Below are positions 5,087-6,161 of a stretch of DNA of 6,161 nt, piece after piece. This DNA comes from Candidatus Fibrimonadales bacterium (GTDB taxonomy: Bacteria > Fibrobacterota > Fibrobacteria > Fibrobacterales > Fibrobacteraceae): positions 1 to 6,161 of the forward strand of contig WRMM01000134.1 of assembly GCA_009777135.1 (NCBI GenBank), read 5' to 3'. Under the pieces are notes generated by a model. That model was not told where the DNA came from and made no database searches. It saw only the letters and a program-made list of their open reading frames with translations. The position numbers and the translations under genes were made by a program. Position 1 is the first letter of the stretch. Each line of letters begins with the position of its first letter.

Positions 5087-5884
5087 ATGGATTTTAGCGG
5101 GATAATTGGACTTGTAGTAAGCTTTGCGCTTATGATTTTTATCGGTTTTGGAGGAGTGGGCAACATTAATATCTTTATAGATCCTCCATCTGTTGCCATA
5201 ACCGTAGGCATGTCTTTAATGGCTATGGTATGCGCCTATCCGCCAAATTTTTGGAAAACCCTGCCTAGTTTCTTGAAAATGTATGTGATAACGCAAAAAT
5301 ACGATATTGCTGAAACCGTGACTCAAATAATATCATTTGCAGAGCAAGCCAGACGCGAAGGTATTCTTGCCCTTGAAAATTCTTTGGAAAAAGTTGATGA
5401 CCCGTTTTTAAGAAAAGGCATTCAGCTTGCAGTTGATGGCACAGAGCGCGCCGTTATAGAGAGCATTTTGGAAACAGAGAAAGAAAATATAGAAGAAAGG
5501 CACAAAAGCAACATTGATTTCTTCAATAATCTAGGGGCAATGGCTCCGGCATTTGGAATGATAGGAACGCTTATAGGCTTGGTGCTAATGCTGAGAAACA
5601 TGAGTGACCCTGCTGCAATAGGTCCCGGCATGGCCATTGCATTGATAACCACTTTTTACGGTTCTTTAGTGGCAAACATGTTTTGCTGGCCTATAGCAGC
5701 CAAACTCCTAATTAGGCACAACGAAGAAATGGCAGAAAAAACTGTTATGCTGGCTGGCATCCTTGCAGTGCAGGCTGGAGAAAATCCGCGCGTTGTGCAA
5801 TGGAAACTATCGGCCTACCTTGAACCCAAAGCTAGAGCGGAATTGGAAGCCGCCAAAGAAAGAGAAAGAATGGAAAGAAGGTAA
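5087..5884 (+). CDS. motA: Flagellar motor stator protein MotA
   Basis: This complete 265-residue inner-membrane protein is the stator subunit that, with MotB, conducts ions and drives flagellar rotation against FliG. Four membrane segments are visible at about residues 5-22, 36-51, 152-171 and 184-205, with a large cytoplasmic loop between the second and third. That loop carries EQARREGILALENSL (86-100), where Arg90 and Glu97 correspond by motif to the charged residues that contact FliG in E. coli. The third segment has APAFGMIGTLIGLV with conserved Pro154, and the fourth ends in FCWPIAAKL with Pro202. Both prolines match those needed for torque generation. The C-terminus is a charged, Glu/Arg-rich tail. 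The start fits the family N-terminus but has no ribosome binding site, and a -10-like box lies six bases ahead. motB follows after a 2-nt gap, forming the usual motAB operon. Whether H+ or Na+ is used cannot be decided here. Confidence 0.96.
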   Translation: MDFSGIIGLVVSFALMIFIGFGGVGNINIFIDPPSVAITVGMSLMAMVCAYPPNFWKTLPSFLKMYVITQKYDIAETVTQIISFAEQARREGILALENSLEKVDDPFLRKGIQLAVDGTERAVIESILETEKENIEERHKSNIDFFNNLGAMAPAFGMIGTLIGLVLMLRNMSDPAAIGPGMAIALITTFYGSLVANMFCWPIAAKLLIRHNEEMAEKTVMLAGILAVQAGENPRVVQWKLSAYLEPKARAELEAAKERERMERR

Positions 5885-5886
5885 AA

Positions 5887-6161
5887 GTGGCAAAGAAAAA
5901 GAAATGTCCGGAATGCAAGCCAGGCGCACCCATGTGGATGACCACGTTCTCCGACATGGTAACCCTGTTGCTCACGTTCTTTGTTCTCTTGCTTTCCATG
6001 GCTAATTTCGAGCCAATAAAATACGCTCTTACCGTGCAAAGTTTGCAGGGCGCTTTTGGAATTTTAGAAACATTTCCCACCGTTCCCATACATCCTATTG
6101 TAGAGATACCCAAAAAAACCGGAGATGAGCAAAGAAAAAAACAAAGTTTAAAAGATGCAGA
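5887..6161 (+). CDS. motB: Flagellar motor stator protein MotB, 5' part
   Basis: A GTG start at 5887 opens a frame of 91 codons that continues past the right edge, so the peptidoglycan-binding OmpA-like domain is not seen. The start is two bases after the motA stop and five bases after GAAGG (5877-5881), a usable ribosome binding site inside the end of motA. The protein begins VAKKKKCPECKPGAPMW, a basic cytoplasmic tip with a CxxC pair. One membrane helix follows (about residues 18-39), TTFSDMVTLLLTFFVLLLSM. Asp23 in this helix is the ion-binding aspartate equivalent to E. coli Asp32. Residues after about 40 (NFEPIKYALTVQSLQGAFG onward) fit the periplasmic plug and linker. The CPEC...GAPxWM...TFSDM start is typical of MotB in many non-enterobacterial phyla. 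MotB anchors the MotA ring to the cell wall and supplies the ion pathway. Confidence 0.95.
   Translation, partial: MAKKKKCPECKPGAPMWMTTFSDMVTLLLTFFVLLLSMANFEPIKYALTVQSLQGAFGILETFPTVPIHPIVEIPKKTGDEQRKKQSLKDA

Overview
The window looks like ordinary bacterial chromosome, moderately AT-rich and densely coded. The genes suggest a Gram-negative, flagellated anaerobe or gut/plant-fibre bacterium. There is an outer-membrane-type lipoprotein resembling carbohydrate-binding beta-helix proteins, a MotA/MotB stator pair whose MotB has a CPEC start, and recurring TTACTATATT-like boxes just upstream of start codons. My tentative placement is Fibrobacterota or a relative with a similar promoter style. This is an inference with low confidence, because no rRNA or other phylogenetic marker is present.

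Layout from left to right. Positions 1-637 (-) hold the 5' part of a lipoprotein gene. Positions 703-2121 (-) hold sufB (Fe-S cluster assembly scaffold) with no sufC or sufD beside it. Positions 2161-2297 hold repeat element A, in the divergent gap between sufB and ndk. Positions 2324-2776 (+) are ndk, coupled through a TAATG stop/start to a tRNA-dihydrouridine synthase gene at 2776-3660 (+). That gene runs tail to tail into rarA (3598-4896, -) with a 63-nt antisense overlap. Positions 4910-5053 hold repeat element B, in the divergent gap between rarA and motA. Positions 5087-5884 (+) are motA and 5887-6161 (+) is the start of motB, which has a GTG start and runs off the window.

The most notable non-coding signal is the pair of repeats. 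A and B are near-identical copies in opposite orientation. Each has two arms built from tandem heptamers of the type GGGTATG/GGGTATA/GGGTTTG, pointing inward as an inverted repeat around a conserved 52-bp core (47/52 identical). A 26-bp tail (25/26 identical) follows on one side only and runs into the promoter region of ndk (A) and rarA (B). The arms have four or five G-runs with short loops, so they are G-quadruplex candidates on both strands. The arms differ by whole heptamers and by unit order. The two copies bracket the ndk-dus-rarA block, so recombination between them would invert that block.

The genes are mostly housekeeping: Fe-S assembly, nucleotide balance, tRNA modification, replication-fork rescue and flagellar rotation. 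No mobile-element gene, CRISPR array, tRNA or rRNA is visible.
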